A DNA stretch of 64,000 bases. It comes from Austropuccinia psidii (taxonomy: Eukaryota > Basidiomycota > Pucciniomycetes > Pucciniales > Sphaerophragmiaceae). Both the position numbers and the translations under genes were made by a program. Position 1 is the stretch's first letter. Every line of letters begins with the position of its first letter. The notes below the pieces were generated by a model. The model made no database searches. It saw nothing but the letters and a program-made list of their open reading frames with translations, and was not told where the DNA came from. Positions 46,759 through 60,400 of this stretch are shown here, one piece after another. Location: contig JALGQZ010000002.1 in NCBI GenBank assembly GCA_023105745.1, positions 44,754,997 through 44,818,996 on the forward strand. The letters are read 5' to 3'.

Positions 46759-49700
46759 TTAAATAAACTGGCCCATTCAAGAAAATTACTCACCAAAAAC
46801 AAATTCTCATGATGGAAGCAAGAGGAATTAAAGTGGAAAAATACAACTCCCATGGAGGGCCCCCTGGGATCCCAAAAGTCATAAAGAGAGGGGCTCTCTC
46901 CCCTCAAATTTCCAATTTCCACCATGCACATTATAAGAACAGGACTAATTCATCCCTCACCTTGAAGGTAGTCCAGTGTATTCTAGCTAATTCACTTTCT
47001 CAGTAGCTTACCTCAGTGGCAGTATAATGTTGAAGATTACCCAGTACCTAAGCTCAGTGTAATCTTAGTATTAAAAATAACAAATTATCCAGTGCCCAAG
47101 ATTAGGGTAAATACTCTATTGAAATATTTCATCCAAAAACATTAACACCCTTTATCAAGACTTAAAACTAACTTACCCCTTTAAACATCCAATATCAAAG
47201 AATTTTACCCCTTAAATTTAGCAAATATAATTTTATCTTATTCTCAACCACTCTTAAAGAACTAAAAAACCTTTGAAAAAGAATTCTGTTACTCTATTAT
47301 AGCTTTAACGTAATAAAATTACCTTTATCAACACTAATCAGATTTTCCAGAACACCTTAAATAACCCATTTTTACTCAACTTTCATCACCAAGAAGAAAT
47401 CACCACCCCCAATTTCAGAAAAAATAAAAACTTTACAGACAAGTATCTCATTAAAATACAAAAATTAACAAAATTACTGACATTAAATTTCTTATTATAT
47501 ATTGAATAGCTCTTATCTGAGACCGCTGAATTTTTTCTTCTGCAGTTTTAAAGCCACTTACTAATTTTATTTTGGTTTGTGAGCTACAAGAAAGATTTTT
47601 GTCAATATTTTAGGAGGGGAAGGCAATGAACCCTTGCCACCTTTGGTTACAGGAGCTATTAGAAATTCAAAACTAGTTAATTTTTATTTCCCCCTCCAGG
47701 TACTTCTTCTTTTTAATCCCACACAAGAGCAGTTCCCACAGTGTAGGAGAAATACTTGAGTTAATTCCTCCATAATTTAACCCTCCATTTCAATCATTTT
47801 ATTCAAGCTAATAACTCATAAAACTACTGTGTTCCATGAAATCACCTAATCAGTAAGTGAAAAAACTCAGTTATTCTCAACTCCTGAGACCTGAAATACT
47901 TATTTTATTGTTGGAGGAATCTCATAATAGTCTCTCATTGATAAGAGGAATGTAAAATTACTTCATCTTTGTTATCACAAGATTGAAAGAAAGTGGAATG
48001 AGATATCAAAAGAAATATTTTTAATACTAATTAACTAGTTTCTACAGAAATGATAATTTGTGTTTGAAAAATTATTCAAATTAAGTACAAATTTGTTAAG
48101 ATTATTAGTAACTTTACATTGAGTATTTGTAAAATTATTTCAGCTTTTACAAGATTTGGAATTAGTTTTGATATTAATTTTACAAGGGTTGGATCCATTT
48201 TTAAGGATACCTTTTAGGAAGAGATTTTGGGATCATCTTCAGAATCTAAAGACATAAGGTCAAATAGATAGGTGATCTTCTCAGTAATGGTGAGCTATCT
48301 TAAAGTCATGGGAGTATTATGGAAATTTTGTAATTTTCAGAATTTTAGGTTTTTAAAAAAATCTTTTTCAAATTAACTTCAAGGATGGCCAAATTTTCCC
48401 CAAGTGGCCTGTATTTTACGGTTCCATGAAAAGAATTTAGGATTCCCCAAGGTACCCTTTAGCACTAAAATTTAAAAAAGACCAATATTCCCAGAAATTT
48501 CTTGTGAGATCTAAAGACCTCCACTGGTGTTTTATTTTCTTTTTTTACACTTGATTATTCAAAGAAAACAGCTTTTCAATTACCTAAATAAGCCTTCTTC
48601 TGGAAAGCTGACATTAAACTTTTAATTTGTCAATTAATTACCCCACCTTCATTCTAGGACTATTATGAAAAAAAGTAATAATAGTTATATGAATTATTAA
48701 GGATAAAGGGTTGAAAAATTTATATCAATTAAAATAGGCAATTTCAGTAAAGTCTGTCAAAAATCAAAAAAGGTCAGTCAAACTTTTTGATTTATACTTT
48801 GTACTATTTTGAACTAAGTCAGACTTTTTTCTAACTCATATCCAGGAATTTGTTCAAATTTTCTTAAACAGGAATTATAAATATTTATTATTCAAGATTT
48901 AAAACTATCATTTTAAAGCTATATGTGAATAAATGTTACAAAAACACTATCTAAATACTTCAATTCTTAACCTAGAAAATAGAACTTTTGTAAAAAGATA
49001 ATACAGACAACACCTAACTAGCCTACGGATTTCTATTTTAAGCTATAAAGATAATAGTATCTAATATTGAATGATTAATGAAAAAATAAAAGCTGAATGC
49101 TTTCCTGCTTTAAAAATTTATTTATTATGTGTTTAGAAAAACAAAATCTCAAAATTTTTAAAATTTTACAATTTGAAAAATCTATTTAAAGTGAATAATT
49201 TGTTATCACTAAAAATTGATTAGATAAAATTGAATAATCTAAAGATTCTTTTTAAAGAATGCTGTAATAATTGAGTCTGGAAGTAGTTTAAAAAAAATAA
49301 TCCTGATTCAGAATTTCTATATTAATCCACTTGGTTTTTGAAAAGTATGATGATATCTTGTATATTCCATTCTTGAAATATAATAATTATAAAGATCTTT
49401 TCAAAATATATTGATTTACTTTTGGAGATATGGAATATTCCTTGAAAGATGATATGAAGAGCTTATGATCTAATAGCTCAATAGATATTCAAAAGATAAA
49501 TGGAAATGAATATTTCACGCATAAATACTTCTTCCAGTTAATATATCTGTTATGAGCCTACTTGAAACCAATCTGTGTTTGATTTTTTAAAGTTTCTAAC
49601 ACGATCAACTACATCTAAGGGAAAAAGTCTTGCTTGAATTACAAAAAATGAATTTTAGAAATATCAAAATAATAAAGAATATTATTTTAGAATCCAAGCT

Positions 49701-52417
49701 TCCTATATATTGATTAAGAAAGAGGAATTATTACTCAGTTGAATAACCTTTTGATATTCAATCTATTTCTTTCCTCTTAATAAAGACAATTGTGAGCATT
49801 ATTTTCTACCTCTATTTCCACAATAGCTGAGAAATACAATACTTTTCTATGAAACATTTATCAAATATCAATAAAGAAATAGCTTTCTTTATAACAAATA
49901 TATAATACTATGATGAATTTCAAATTAATCATTAATTTTACATTCAAAAGAATACATTTCTATGAGCTTAGTGGGGTTAAAAAATTTCTTTTTAATAGAA
50001 TAGGAGTCCTTCAAAGTGTAATAGTTTTTCCAGTTTAAATTTATTAATCAAGCTAATGAATTTGAGTCTCTTGCAATATTGTTGAAATTAAGTTTTCATA
50101 TTTCCAAAAATTTCCAAATTGTGTTTTGTACAAAAACAACAAAACATTAATAGCTCTTTTGCAAATTCTCTTCAATATTTTTGAGTGAAATCAAGATAAC
50201 ATGGTATATTCTTCTCAATATTTCTAAAAAAAAATATAATATGGATTACTGAAGTAAGATTTTCTCTTTACATTTGACACCCCAAAATACCTTATTCGTA
50301 ATAAAATTTCAGGATTATCAAAAATTTCCTCTTCTTTTACCCTTCATTTATATTAAAAAACTAAGCTTACTTTTTTATCATGTGCAGTACCTTCAAGAAG
50401 CTGAAAGTTTAGAAATGAATAATTTGGTAGAGCTTTTAATTGTAGAAGGAATTTAACTTTTCTAAATTAAATCAAAACATTCATTCAAAAAATGATGCAA
50501 GTGTTACAAATATCAGTGTTTTAAAATAAAACAAATTTTGAGGTCAAATTTCTGCAAAGAAAGATTTTTCAAACACAATTTTAACTATAAAATCAGAAAT
50601 ATGTAAGTTCTACAAAATGGATACCATTTTTAGCAATCTTCAAATTATAATGTCTTCCATCACTTTCATAAAAGGAATTTTTCTAAGGTGCTATGGTCAT
50701 ATATTATAATTCAGCTTGAATATGTTTAAGCTATTCAAATACATTAATAAAGGATGAAAGTTAGAAAATTCAGTGTCCTCTTGGCATAACTCCAAAGAAT
50801 TTTTTTGGGGTTTACAGCTCTGAGTATTTCCTAATCTTACAATATCAATATGGAGCATTTTTTGTCAAGTTTTGCTTTTTTTAAATTTGAAAGATTGACT
50901 AAGTCTTTTGATCTATTCCCTGAGATGTAAAATGAACTTTTGTAATGAAGTTTCTTCCTTCAAATATTAAATGGAAATATGCTCTTAATTTCTATTGGGT
51001 GTATATATTCATGACATTTCCCATTGTTTAATAGCTCAAACTTGTGACTCTTAAAATAAACTTTATTTAGAATTTGGTACAATTTGGATTTTGAATTTAA
51101 TTTGAAGTTCTTCTTCATTCTACTAATGTAGTTCACATGATTTTTTGAAATTTGGAATTTGTTATGCATGGCTTGCATGTATGAAATAGATTTTATCTGA
51201 AACTTCCAAATTAAAGATAGGTGAGTATGTCTTCCAAATTTTTTTTAAAGAAGTGGTATTTGGGTGACTTAAAAAGACCCCTTTCATGGGAATCGCAAAA
51301 GTATAAAGAAAATTTGATAAAAACTCCAATTATTTTATGGTTGATTACCTAGATAAAGAACCCTTCTTTTGAATAAACAACTATTTGATAATCCATAATT
51401 TGATTAGGTTTATTTTATTCTTAAAAACATGAAATTGGCCAGATTGATCACTTTGGATAATTTAGGTACAAAAAAACAACAAAACAAAAAATAAACAAAA
51501 TTAAGGATAATTTTGAGCGGCTTAAATAATAACTAAATCATATGTTTTTGTAAAAATTACATTTGAGTAAGCTGTGATTATGATTTTTTCAAAAAAAATT
51601 TGGACTTTTTTTATGTGAATTCATCAAAACTTCCATGGATTTACTAAAATCTTATGGGGATTTTTACCAATCCTTTTTTTTATATTTGATTTTTTTTGTT
51701 ACAAAATAAAAATTAGTTTTCAAAAAAAAAGAAAACCTTTTTTTCCAAGCTTTTATGTTTTTTTCTTTCTAATTTAGTTTTCTTAAATTTTTCCTTTTCC
51801 ATTTTTAAACTCTTTAACTTAAAAATAATATTCTCTATTAAATCAAAAAGGTTAAATTAACCAAGTTTTTCAAATTTTGAATCTTAACAAAATTTAATGG
51901 AGAGTTATCTTTTTTCAAAACTTCTTGATGTTTGGGTTTGATTTTTCAATGAAGAAGTGTATGGTTTCCCTTGATTGATTTTGAGTGTGTTGGCAAGCTG
52001 GTGATGTGAAGTGAAGCTGAAGTTGATGCCAAAGACTGCCATTGGCTCCTTGGAGTGGTCATAGAATCTAGCTGGATGGTTAATTTCTAATTTCTGTTTA
52101 TGGTCAAAGTATGAGAAGCTGGAGCAGGCCATCCAATGTGCATCAAACTGAAAATACTGGCATAGCTCATCTTTCTTTGGCCACAGCTGGCAGCCACTCA
52201 GGTTTCCATCTGGATTTCTCAAAGAAAACCTCCATCAGGAGCTTGTCATGGCCAGATCCACTCCAAGAAGCTGATATGGTCTACCTTAGCTGGGTCCAGC
52301 AACCTGGCTGCAGTCTGGCTTGGATTGGATCAGCTGGAGCTCATGGGTTGATGATCTGATCCTTGCTGGGCTTGGGATCATCTCAATTTTCAACTATCCC
52401 ATAGATTTTTGAGCCTG
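46759..52417. other. AT-rich, CpG-poor stretch without a supportable gene
   Basis: Open frames are short and carry no motif. Contents seen: the diverged direct repeat at about 47515-47675, low-complexity A/T runs (for example 51470-51500 and 51660-51760), and from about 51900 a less AT-rich but still CpG-poor segment with weak frames on both strands that ends at the CpG-rich boundary. Confidence 0.45.
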
Positions 52418-52789
52418 GCCGGCCTTGACGATCTCACCGATTGGAGTTCCGAAATCTCGAGATTGGAATGGTCCTAAACTTCCATCTGGCTCTTCAAGAT
52501 TTCCTTCAGTCTCGCCACTCCGTACAACATCTTGGCATCCACGTGAATTGCTCGGTGAGTGTTTCTACGCAATCGATTCATGGATCATGTTTTCTGACTT
52601 GGGCATGGTCTCGATTTCGATAGGATCTTGAAATTTTGGGATCATTTCTCGGAAGCTTTCAGACCGTCGATCCCATTCTTGAAGCAAACTCGGTCTGGAA
52701 AGAATCGTGGGCAAGATTTCTTTGCTGGCACTAATCCACCTTAGCTCCGCAAAGCCTCTTGCCTTCTGATCTTCACCGGTCCTCCTGGC
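52418..52789 (+). promoter_or_regulatory. CpG-rich upstream region of ALG10
   Basis: CpG content rises sharply at about 52418; I count about 25 CpG between 52381 and 52860. The stretch lies directly before the ALG10 start and probably holds promoter and 5' UTR. Open frames on both strands here (for example minus 52565-52810) have no recognisable features. I see no clear TATA box. Confidence 0.5.
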
Positions 52790-55117
52790 ATGGACCCCAA
52801 GCAAGTTCAATCACTCACTTCCTTGAGCGCATTGTCGGCGTATGTTACTTCGGTCGTATTGATCTCGGGCCAGGTCAAGGAGAGGGTCACTGAGCCTTAC
52901 ATGGTAAGTCCACAGCTGGCTTTTCATTCAGTCCCTGGCTCTTGTTTCGTGGAAATCTTACTCAGCATTCAAAACTGGCTCGCTCAAACAGGATGAAATC
53001 TTTCATATCGCTCAAGCGAAGTTGTATTGCAAGGGTCATTGGCTTGAATGGAATAGTAAGATTACTACCCCTCCAGGACTGTAAGCATCACCCCCAACTT
53101 CGATCCTGCTAAAACTTTAGCTTGGAATAATTAAATAAATATATTCTTACTCACAAGCTTTTTTCTTCATCTCTGGTCTCTCAATGAATTTCTCCTAGTT
53201 ACATCCTTCCCGGCTTGCTTCATCATCTAATTCCCAACTGGTTCTCTTGCTCAACTGATCTTTTGCGATGGATCAATGCTACCCTCCTTTGTCTTTTGCC
53301 TCTTTTAATCAGTCGTATCCTTTCTCGCTTTCGCACTACGCCTTATCCCCCGAAACCCGGTGTCAAACCACGTGTACGATTCTTGATTCCTGAGGATGAC
53401 ATCATCTTTGAGGCCATTGTCATCTCCTGCTTTCCCATCACCTATTTTTCCGGCTTCTTGTTTTATACCGACCTCAGCTCGTTATTAGCTATTTTGGCTT
53501 GTTATGATCAAAGCCTTGTTGGCAATCATATTTTTGCAGCTCTCGTCTGTTAACTTTTTTCTTGCCTTTTCTTTTTTCTCTTGGGTTATGATCGACATTC
53601 GACTTGGCTGATCTTGAATCTTTTCGAGTCACCTAGTTGGGCTTATGGAGTTGTTTTTTTAGACAAACCAACATCATTTGGGTCGCTTTTATTGCTGGAT
53701 CAGCTTGGGTCAACCGATTGAAACACTTATCCATACCCCCCTCGCATAGCCACATTCCAAAAACTTTTTATCATGACGACAATCCCGAAAAAAATCGGTG
53801 CAGTACTCGAATGTATGATATATCCTTAACGGACGCTTCCTTCCGTGTGCATCCTCAGTAACCTTTTCATACTTTAAGATATTCTTTCAGTCTTTTGAGC
53901 ACTTTGACTTGATCAATCTTTAAAAAATTCACTCACATCATCTAATGCGTCAACAGTCGATTTACCTAAAGCTTTATGTGACCTTCTTTACAAAACTAAA
54001 GACCAATTTTCCAAAATTTTCCCTGTCCTCCTTCCCTACACGGCTGTCATGGCTTGCTTTGTTGCATTTGTGCTTTGGAATCGAGGTATTGTTCTAGGTA
54101 ACTCAAATACCCACTCAACAGTCTTTTTTAACAATCCCGGCTGCGCCCATAACGTTTTGATTCAAATCTTTTTCATTTTTTTGTTCATGATTGGAGCGCA
54201 GGAGACAAATCTAATCATTTATCAGCTCTACACATACCTCAATTCTATTATTTTGCGGGATTTACCTCGATATTTTTAGCGCCAATTATTTTGGATGGTA
54301 GTCTGATTAAGCGGTCTATTAGAGCCCTCCTAGGATCTTCCACGTTGGTTTTTTATTTCTTGATCGCCTAAGTGTTTGGGGGTTAGCTAACTATTTGATA
54401 AACTCTCATCGGGTCTCAAGGTCACTATTTCAAACCTTGGTTCTTTGTGGCTTGATGATATGGACTGTAGATCGTTATACGTGAGCCATTTTATCCTGTC
54501 ACATATGACCATCAAAACTCGAAATTTCCTGTTCTTTGTACAACTATTTTTTTCCGGTCTTTTTCTCTAGATATGAGCACCCTTTTCTCTTGTCAGACAA
54601 TCGACACTACACTTTTTATGTTTGGAGGAGAATCTTCAAGATGCATGACATAGTAAAGTACGCTCTAGTACCAGGCTACTTACTTTGTTGGAAGTTAATT
54701 TTGGAGAGGTTAGGTAAGCAATTTTGACAAGTCGATAACTTCTCACTTGACGTTCATCTGTCCATATTTTAAACCACTTAGAATAGCCTGGCTAATATAA
54801 AATTTTCTTACAATCAACCAATAGCGCGCTCATTCACTGCTAATTTCTTGACTTCGACCTTCTACATCGTCGCAATCACCTTGACCTTGGTTCCATCACC
54901 ATTAATTGAGCCCCGATATTTTCTCGTGCCCTATGTGCTGCTTCGATTGCATATACGCCCAGTATTGGATGAAACAAAAACATGGCCCATTAGAGTTTTT
55001 ATTGAAGGTTGCTGGTATGGTCTCGTGAACGCAATCACCATTGCTGTGTTTCTCTATCAGCCCTTTAAAAGTCCAACAGGGGAATGGGAGGGTACTTGGC
55101 AAAGGTTCATGTGGTAA
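52790..55117 (+). CDS. ALG10: ALG10, dolichyl-phosphate-glucose alpha-1,2-glucosyltransferase
   Basis: Adds the third, terminal glucose to the lipid-linked oligosaccharide in the ER membrane, the last step before N-glycan transfer (family GT59, Die2 in yeast). Nine exons: 52790-52903, 52992-53080, 53199-53544, 53637-53844, 53957-54097, 54202-54297, 54387-54480, 54571-54713, 54825-55117. They sum to 1524 nt, 507 residues, close to yeast and human sizes. Signatures: [17 protein letters not shown] and ITTPPGLYILPGLL near the N-terminus, [50 protein letters not shown] and [14 protein letters not shown]. Many hydrophobic helices fit a polytopic ER protein. Introns are 88-118 nt and start GT, end AG; the donors at 53545 (GTCTGT) and 53845 (GTGTGC) are non-ideal and were chosen to keep frame. 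No lesion seen, so probably functional and under selection. Confidence 0.95.
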
Positions 55118-56489
55118 ATTGAAAAACTAATAGGATGTATGAGGATGATCTAAACCATGTCACGGAGTATTCAACGTCTGCTGAACAACTAGTCCAACCA
55201 AATGAAATTGAGAAATAGCAAAAATACATTCAACTGGGATATTTATAAATCAATCTGCAAAACTCTAGTCGCAGGAAATTAGCCAGGATGGATGGATGCA
55301 TTTTAAAATATTATTACATTTCGAATCAGTGCACGGGCCACTCTCCATAACAATAAGTCTTAACACCTGAATTGGGTTAGGAATCGGCAATTACAGCAAT
55401 CGAGAAAATTGTTTTCAAATGTCGTGACTGTTTTTTTACCTTCTCAAAATGAAAAACGCCGTACAACGTCAATACGCAAAATCTTTGAGTAAAGTCTAAT
55501 CAGCATAAGCAAACGCACAAATAAATTTTCTCAAGCATAACTAGTGTATCGATTTTTTCTTTGATTATGTGTGCAAAAGGCTTTTTGAATAAGAAATATG
55601 CACTAACACAAAAAAGTTGTATTTTTGGTGATTGTAAAAACTGTATTTAATTTGGTTTAGGCCTGAAAATTTTGAAAGCCATTTGGTTGGGATTTTTGAC
55701 TTTTCACAACGGAGCAAACGGTAAGCAAAAACTTGATAATAGATTAAATTTATTTTACGAAAATTAACATAGAAGACTCTAGCAACATAGTAATGACTAT
55801 ATATACACATACCTTATATATATTAGATGAAAATCTTCTTACAAAAAAGGATTTCAATATTGATCAAATAAGAAAGCGTTAATTTAAGATCAGTTTTTTT
55901 AATTTTTTTAGAAAAAAAAAGAAATAGAAATAATAATATTCTATAGCTGAAGTGATTATTGAGTTTTAACTGTTTTTTGTCTTTTGTTAAATTAAATTTT
56001 GAAGGATTAATAATGATAATAATAATTACAATAATATCTTGACCTTTTTTTTTAAAAAAATAACAAAACATCCTTCAATATTTTTTTTTTGGTTGAAGAA
56101 AGTTTTCAATTCTTTTAACAAAAGACTATTTTAACCTTTATGAATGTTTTTATTTTTTTGATGATTAATTATTTGTCATGAAAATGTCATATCAGGGGCT
56201 TAATGAATATTGGTGAATTAATCAAATCCAGAACTACAACTGAACCAACCCAAGAACCCAAGCCTGGTTTATGGTTGGGTTTTGAGCATTATTTTGAAAA
56301 TCTTTTGATTTTTTTTAATCTTAAAACTAATTATTTTTGACTTGAAATTTTTTAGATTACCACTCAAAACCCTATGGCTGTTCACATGCTATCTTAACCT
56401 CTATGTTCTTATAAATATAAACTTAGTGCACTACATTGACATTTTTTCCATTACTTCAAAATATGGAAGACACAAATCTTCTTTATACA
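55118..56489. other. ALG10 downstream region, no gene
   Basis: CpG sites remain common to about 55880, then vanish, marking the right edge of the island. The first part should include the ALG10 3' UTR. Short frames lack motifs. T- and A-rich runs near 55890-56090. Confidence 0.5.
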
Positions 56490-57480
56490 ATGGCCAGTGT
56501 GATGGTTGCAACAGGTTTTCATATAGCATGGTACCATGAAAGCCACTGATATCATCAACATTCATTAAGACATGGACAACAGTTTAATCCTTGGTTTGAC
56601 CAAGAATTGTCTGATGAAAGCTGTTTTATTGGTTTTTTTCAAAAGGGACAAAACAATTTTTTTAATTTAGTGAAAAGTTTGAGGTCTCTCATTAGGAATG
56701 GTAATCATGAAGACATAAGGGGAGTGACCATTGAAGAAAAAATTGAAGTGACATTGTACCAACTAGGGAATAGTAGCTTTTATGAAACAGTTGGACATCT
56801 GCTTAACATTTGTAAGTCAATAGCTTACCAAGTCTCAAAAATGACCCTTCAAGCTATTCTGATATCTTTGCATGATTCAACTATTGTGCAAGCTTGAACC
56901 TACTATTGTTAAAATCAATTCAGTCAAGTGAATTATTTTTTATTTTAGTTTCCCAGTTGTAAGTGGTGAAGAAGAATTGGAGATAATAAAGGATTCTTTT
57001 AAATTAAGGCAAGGAATCACAAATATGATTGGTACCATAAATGAACGTCACATTACTATCAGTTAAACACCATACAACAAATGAAATTCATATGTCAACT
57101 GTAAAGAATGGCATTCCATTGTGTTCCCATGTATTGTTAATGGAGAAGGGAATTTTGAAATTTAATAATATATTTTCCTGATCACAATACACATCATCTT
57201 AACATTGTTTTTATGAGGTGTATGGACATCTCATTGGCTCCACACAGAATAGTTTTATCTTTTGTAAATTGAAAATAGGCCAGCATTTTATCATAACCTC
57301 TTACTCATTAGAGACTCTGGTCATTCATCCAAACTCCCACTTATTATATATGTGAGGAATAGAAGTTATTAAACATTCAATCAATTCCATGACATTCATT
57401 ATTCAAAAAGGAGAGGTTTTTCATTGGTGGTAAAAAGGCATCAAAATTGGATTGATTAAAAAAATTAATCTATAATTGTT
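56490..57480 (+). pseudogene. PIF/Harbinger (HARBI1-like) transposase relic
   Basis: From ATG 56490 the frame reads MASVMVATGFHIAWYHESH, a TGA, then FNPWFDQELSDESCFIGFF. The DNA-binding part follows, IEEKIEVTLYQLGNSSFYET and VGHLLNICKSIAYQVSK. The DDE nuclease relic has MIGTINERHITIS, where the first catalytic aspartate position (usually GxIDGTHIPI) is Asn, and near 57300 LLLIRDSGHSSKLPLIIY with the second aspartate in RDSG. Several stops and frame changes make it dead. These DNA transposases cut and paste short elements. Terminal repeats were not found. Ends are approximate. Confidence 0.75.
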
Positions 57481-60400
57481 GTTGAGAAATATTTTGATTG
57501 ATTGAGAAATATGTTCCAATTTCTACTGGAACCTTAAGCGGTTTGACCAATACTTACTGGAAAAGAAGTGATTTCTTGCATAATCTTACACAACATATCA
57601 AATTTTAATAAGGAAAGGCTTATCAGATCATGGATTAAACAAAATACACAGGAAAATTATTATTTAGGGTGATTATATTTAATTAATTAAATCATTTGAA
57701 CTAATTTGTCATTTTAATTGAAATGATCAATAAAAAATTCATGTATAATTATTGAAATAAATTTGAATTTCTTGTTAAGGTTATTTAATCAAAATTTTAT
57801 TGATAATGATATGAATAAATGATATATATAGTTTCAATTAATAACTTTTAGGTTATGTTAAACCATAAAAAGGCATTTTATTCTAAAATGAAATAAAAAA
57901 ATATGGACATTCAATTAAATAATAAGATTAAGATCAAGTTTTATGAAACCAAGTCAAAGAAATTAAAGAAATTTTAATGATAGTTTGGGTTTTAGATCAA
58001 TTTTATACTCACCATGTCATTATGAAGTATTTAAGTTGGACTCCATCATATCCTATTCATATCTATAAGCTTGTTTTAATTAAAAGATTGTAATCTCTTT
58101 AGCTTTGATTTCTTCTCTCAAAAATTGAGCTTCAAAAGATTGAGACCATGATTGACTTTGAATTATGTGATTATAAGAATTCAAATCTTCTAATTATCTC
58201 ATTTGTTCTTGAAGAATCAATAGATGATGCTGATGAATAGGGTAATTTCATTATGACTTTGCCTTGTTTTCAAATATGGAAAGTAGTTCATATGTTCTCA
58301 TAATAGATGGATGTATACAATACTGTATTAATCTTGTTTTGAAGAAATATGAGTATTTATAGCTAGTAATTGAGGAAAGTATATGTTTTTGGGATATTAA
58401 GCTTAGGAATAAAAAATCATACATTGAGAAATTTGGAAGTAAAGGTGAAAATTGAAATACATGAAGCTTTGGGAAGCTGAAAGGCTGTGCTGTTAATCTT
58501 AAGATTTCCCAAAAATTGACAGATTCCTGGAAAGTCTTGAAGAGGACTTTTGTGGTTGATTTTCCCTGTTAATGAAAAGATATTGCTAAATCCAACTTCA
58601 ATTTTACATTGGATAATGCAAATCATATATATTGACTCAATATTTAAGAGGAAAAGATTTAGATTTAGATTTAGCAGTAAGTTTTATATCCTTTTAATTT
58701 TCCCATTATCATACGATTAGCTTCAAATAAGATGTTATCATGCAAGTCACATGTATTTTACAATCACACATTTTGATTTAGAGTTCAATTCCTATATTCT
58801 ACAAAACCATTAGCTGAGATAATTATCAGATTTTATGATCCTATGATAAATTGAATTAAAATTTAAAGGAAATTAAGCTTAGAATTCTAATAATAGTAAA
58901 ACAGACATTTGAAAGTCTCATTTTCTTTAATTTTACAATATACTTTTGAAGGAAAGTTTTACACAACAATCCTGACTATTGAAGCTTTTCAATAAATCAA
59001 TCATAAAAATGCTCTTAATTTAACTCAGAAATATTATGAAGATTACTCTTTATAAACTAAATAACCATGACTTATACAGTAATTCAAAATGGGAAAATCT
59101 TCTTGATCAATACCAGTAATTTTTCCCAAGATGGTAATCATGAAAATATTTATCCATTCATTATTGACCTTGTCTTAAGATTTTCTTTGCTCTTCTTTCC
59201 TCTCTCATCATTTTCTTATTCTCTTATTTCTTTCTAATCTACATTATCTTTCACATTTTGAATCATCATCATTATTGAATTTAAGAGTTTTTAAATCTAA
59301 TTTTTTCTCTTTGTTCATAAACGATCGATCTTTTAATCTTAGGGAAATGCTGATGGATGTTCCTTGAATTGTTGAAGAGTGTCAAACAGGTCAGCCTCTA
59401 AGGGTATTTTTACAAACTTACACTGAGGTTACTTCCTATTTTTCCATCTCCTGGTTACTTATGTGCATACCCTCTCCATTCACCTCTCCTATTTATGAGG
59501 TGTTCTCAAAAGAATTCTACAACTTCATCATCCTAGTTCGAATCAGCCTCTAATTTTCCTGCCATATTGTTTTCTTCAAGTAAATTAACTTTGTTTCAAT
59601 TTTGTGTTTGAGGAAATTCATCCAATTCCATTCCACTAGTGTCGATACCACAGTTATTTCAAAAATTGAATTTCTTTAACTTTTAATAAACCTAAAACCA
59701 CAATCAAAATTCAGTTTCTATTTTCATTATTGTAATAAATCATCAAATACCTCACTTTTAATAGGATGAAATCCTAACTGAGTAGAAAATCCCCAACCAT
59801 CTTCAGAAGAACAGGCATTTTTGATAACATACATATTTCCATTAAATTGATACCAAATGAATTAAAATATTCTCAAAGATTTACTCTGTGGATAATGATT
59901 TAATCCTTGTTTTACAAATACATAGTTTCAAATGACAAACTATTCAAGAGAATTTGTTTTTCTATTCTCTTTTGTTTTGAAATTTTGCGGCCAAATAGAA
60001 AAACTAGTTTAAGTACCATCTAAATTCTTAAAATGAATTTTCAACTCCATTATCAGATCCAAAAATTCTATTCTACTTTCATATCTTCAAAAGAATTTGG
60101 TCTTGCAGCTCTCTGTACTTTCTTTCAGAACTAGTCTACTTTCATAATGTTTCAATTTCTGGGCCTCACATTGACACATTAATTGATTAATTTCTTCATT
60201 TGAGTATTTGCTGACGTGAATCTTTCTGTGTTTTCAATTGAGCTTCTTCATTTGTTTGTCTCTTGCATTTTTTTATGAAATATTGACTAGGGAGTTTCTT
60301 TCACATTATGAGAATTATGACTCTGAATTCGCATTTCTAATTAATTTACTTCATTGGGATGCGAAGAGCTGAAAATGGTGAGTTTTGTATTTTTTCAGCT

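Noticed and set aside
52565..52810. Divergent minus-strand gene sharing the ALG10 promoter
   Set aside because: The frame has no recognisable domain and overlaps the ALG10 start codon. CpG-rich DNA has fewer chance stops.
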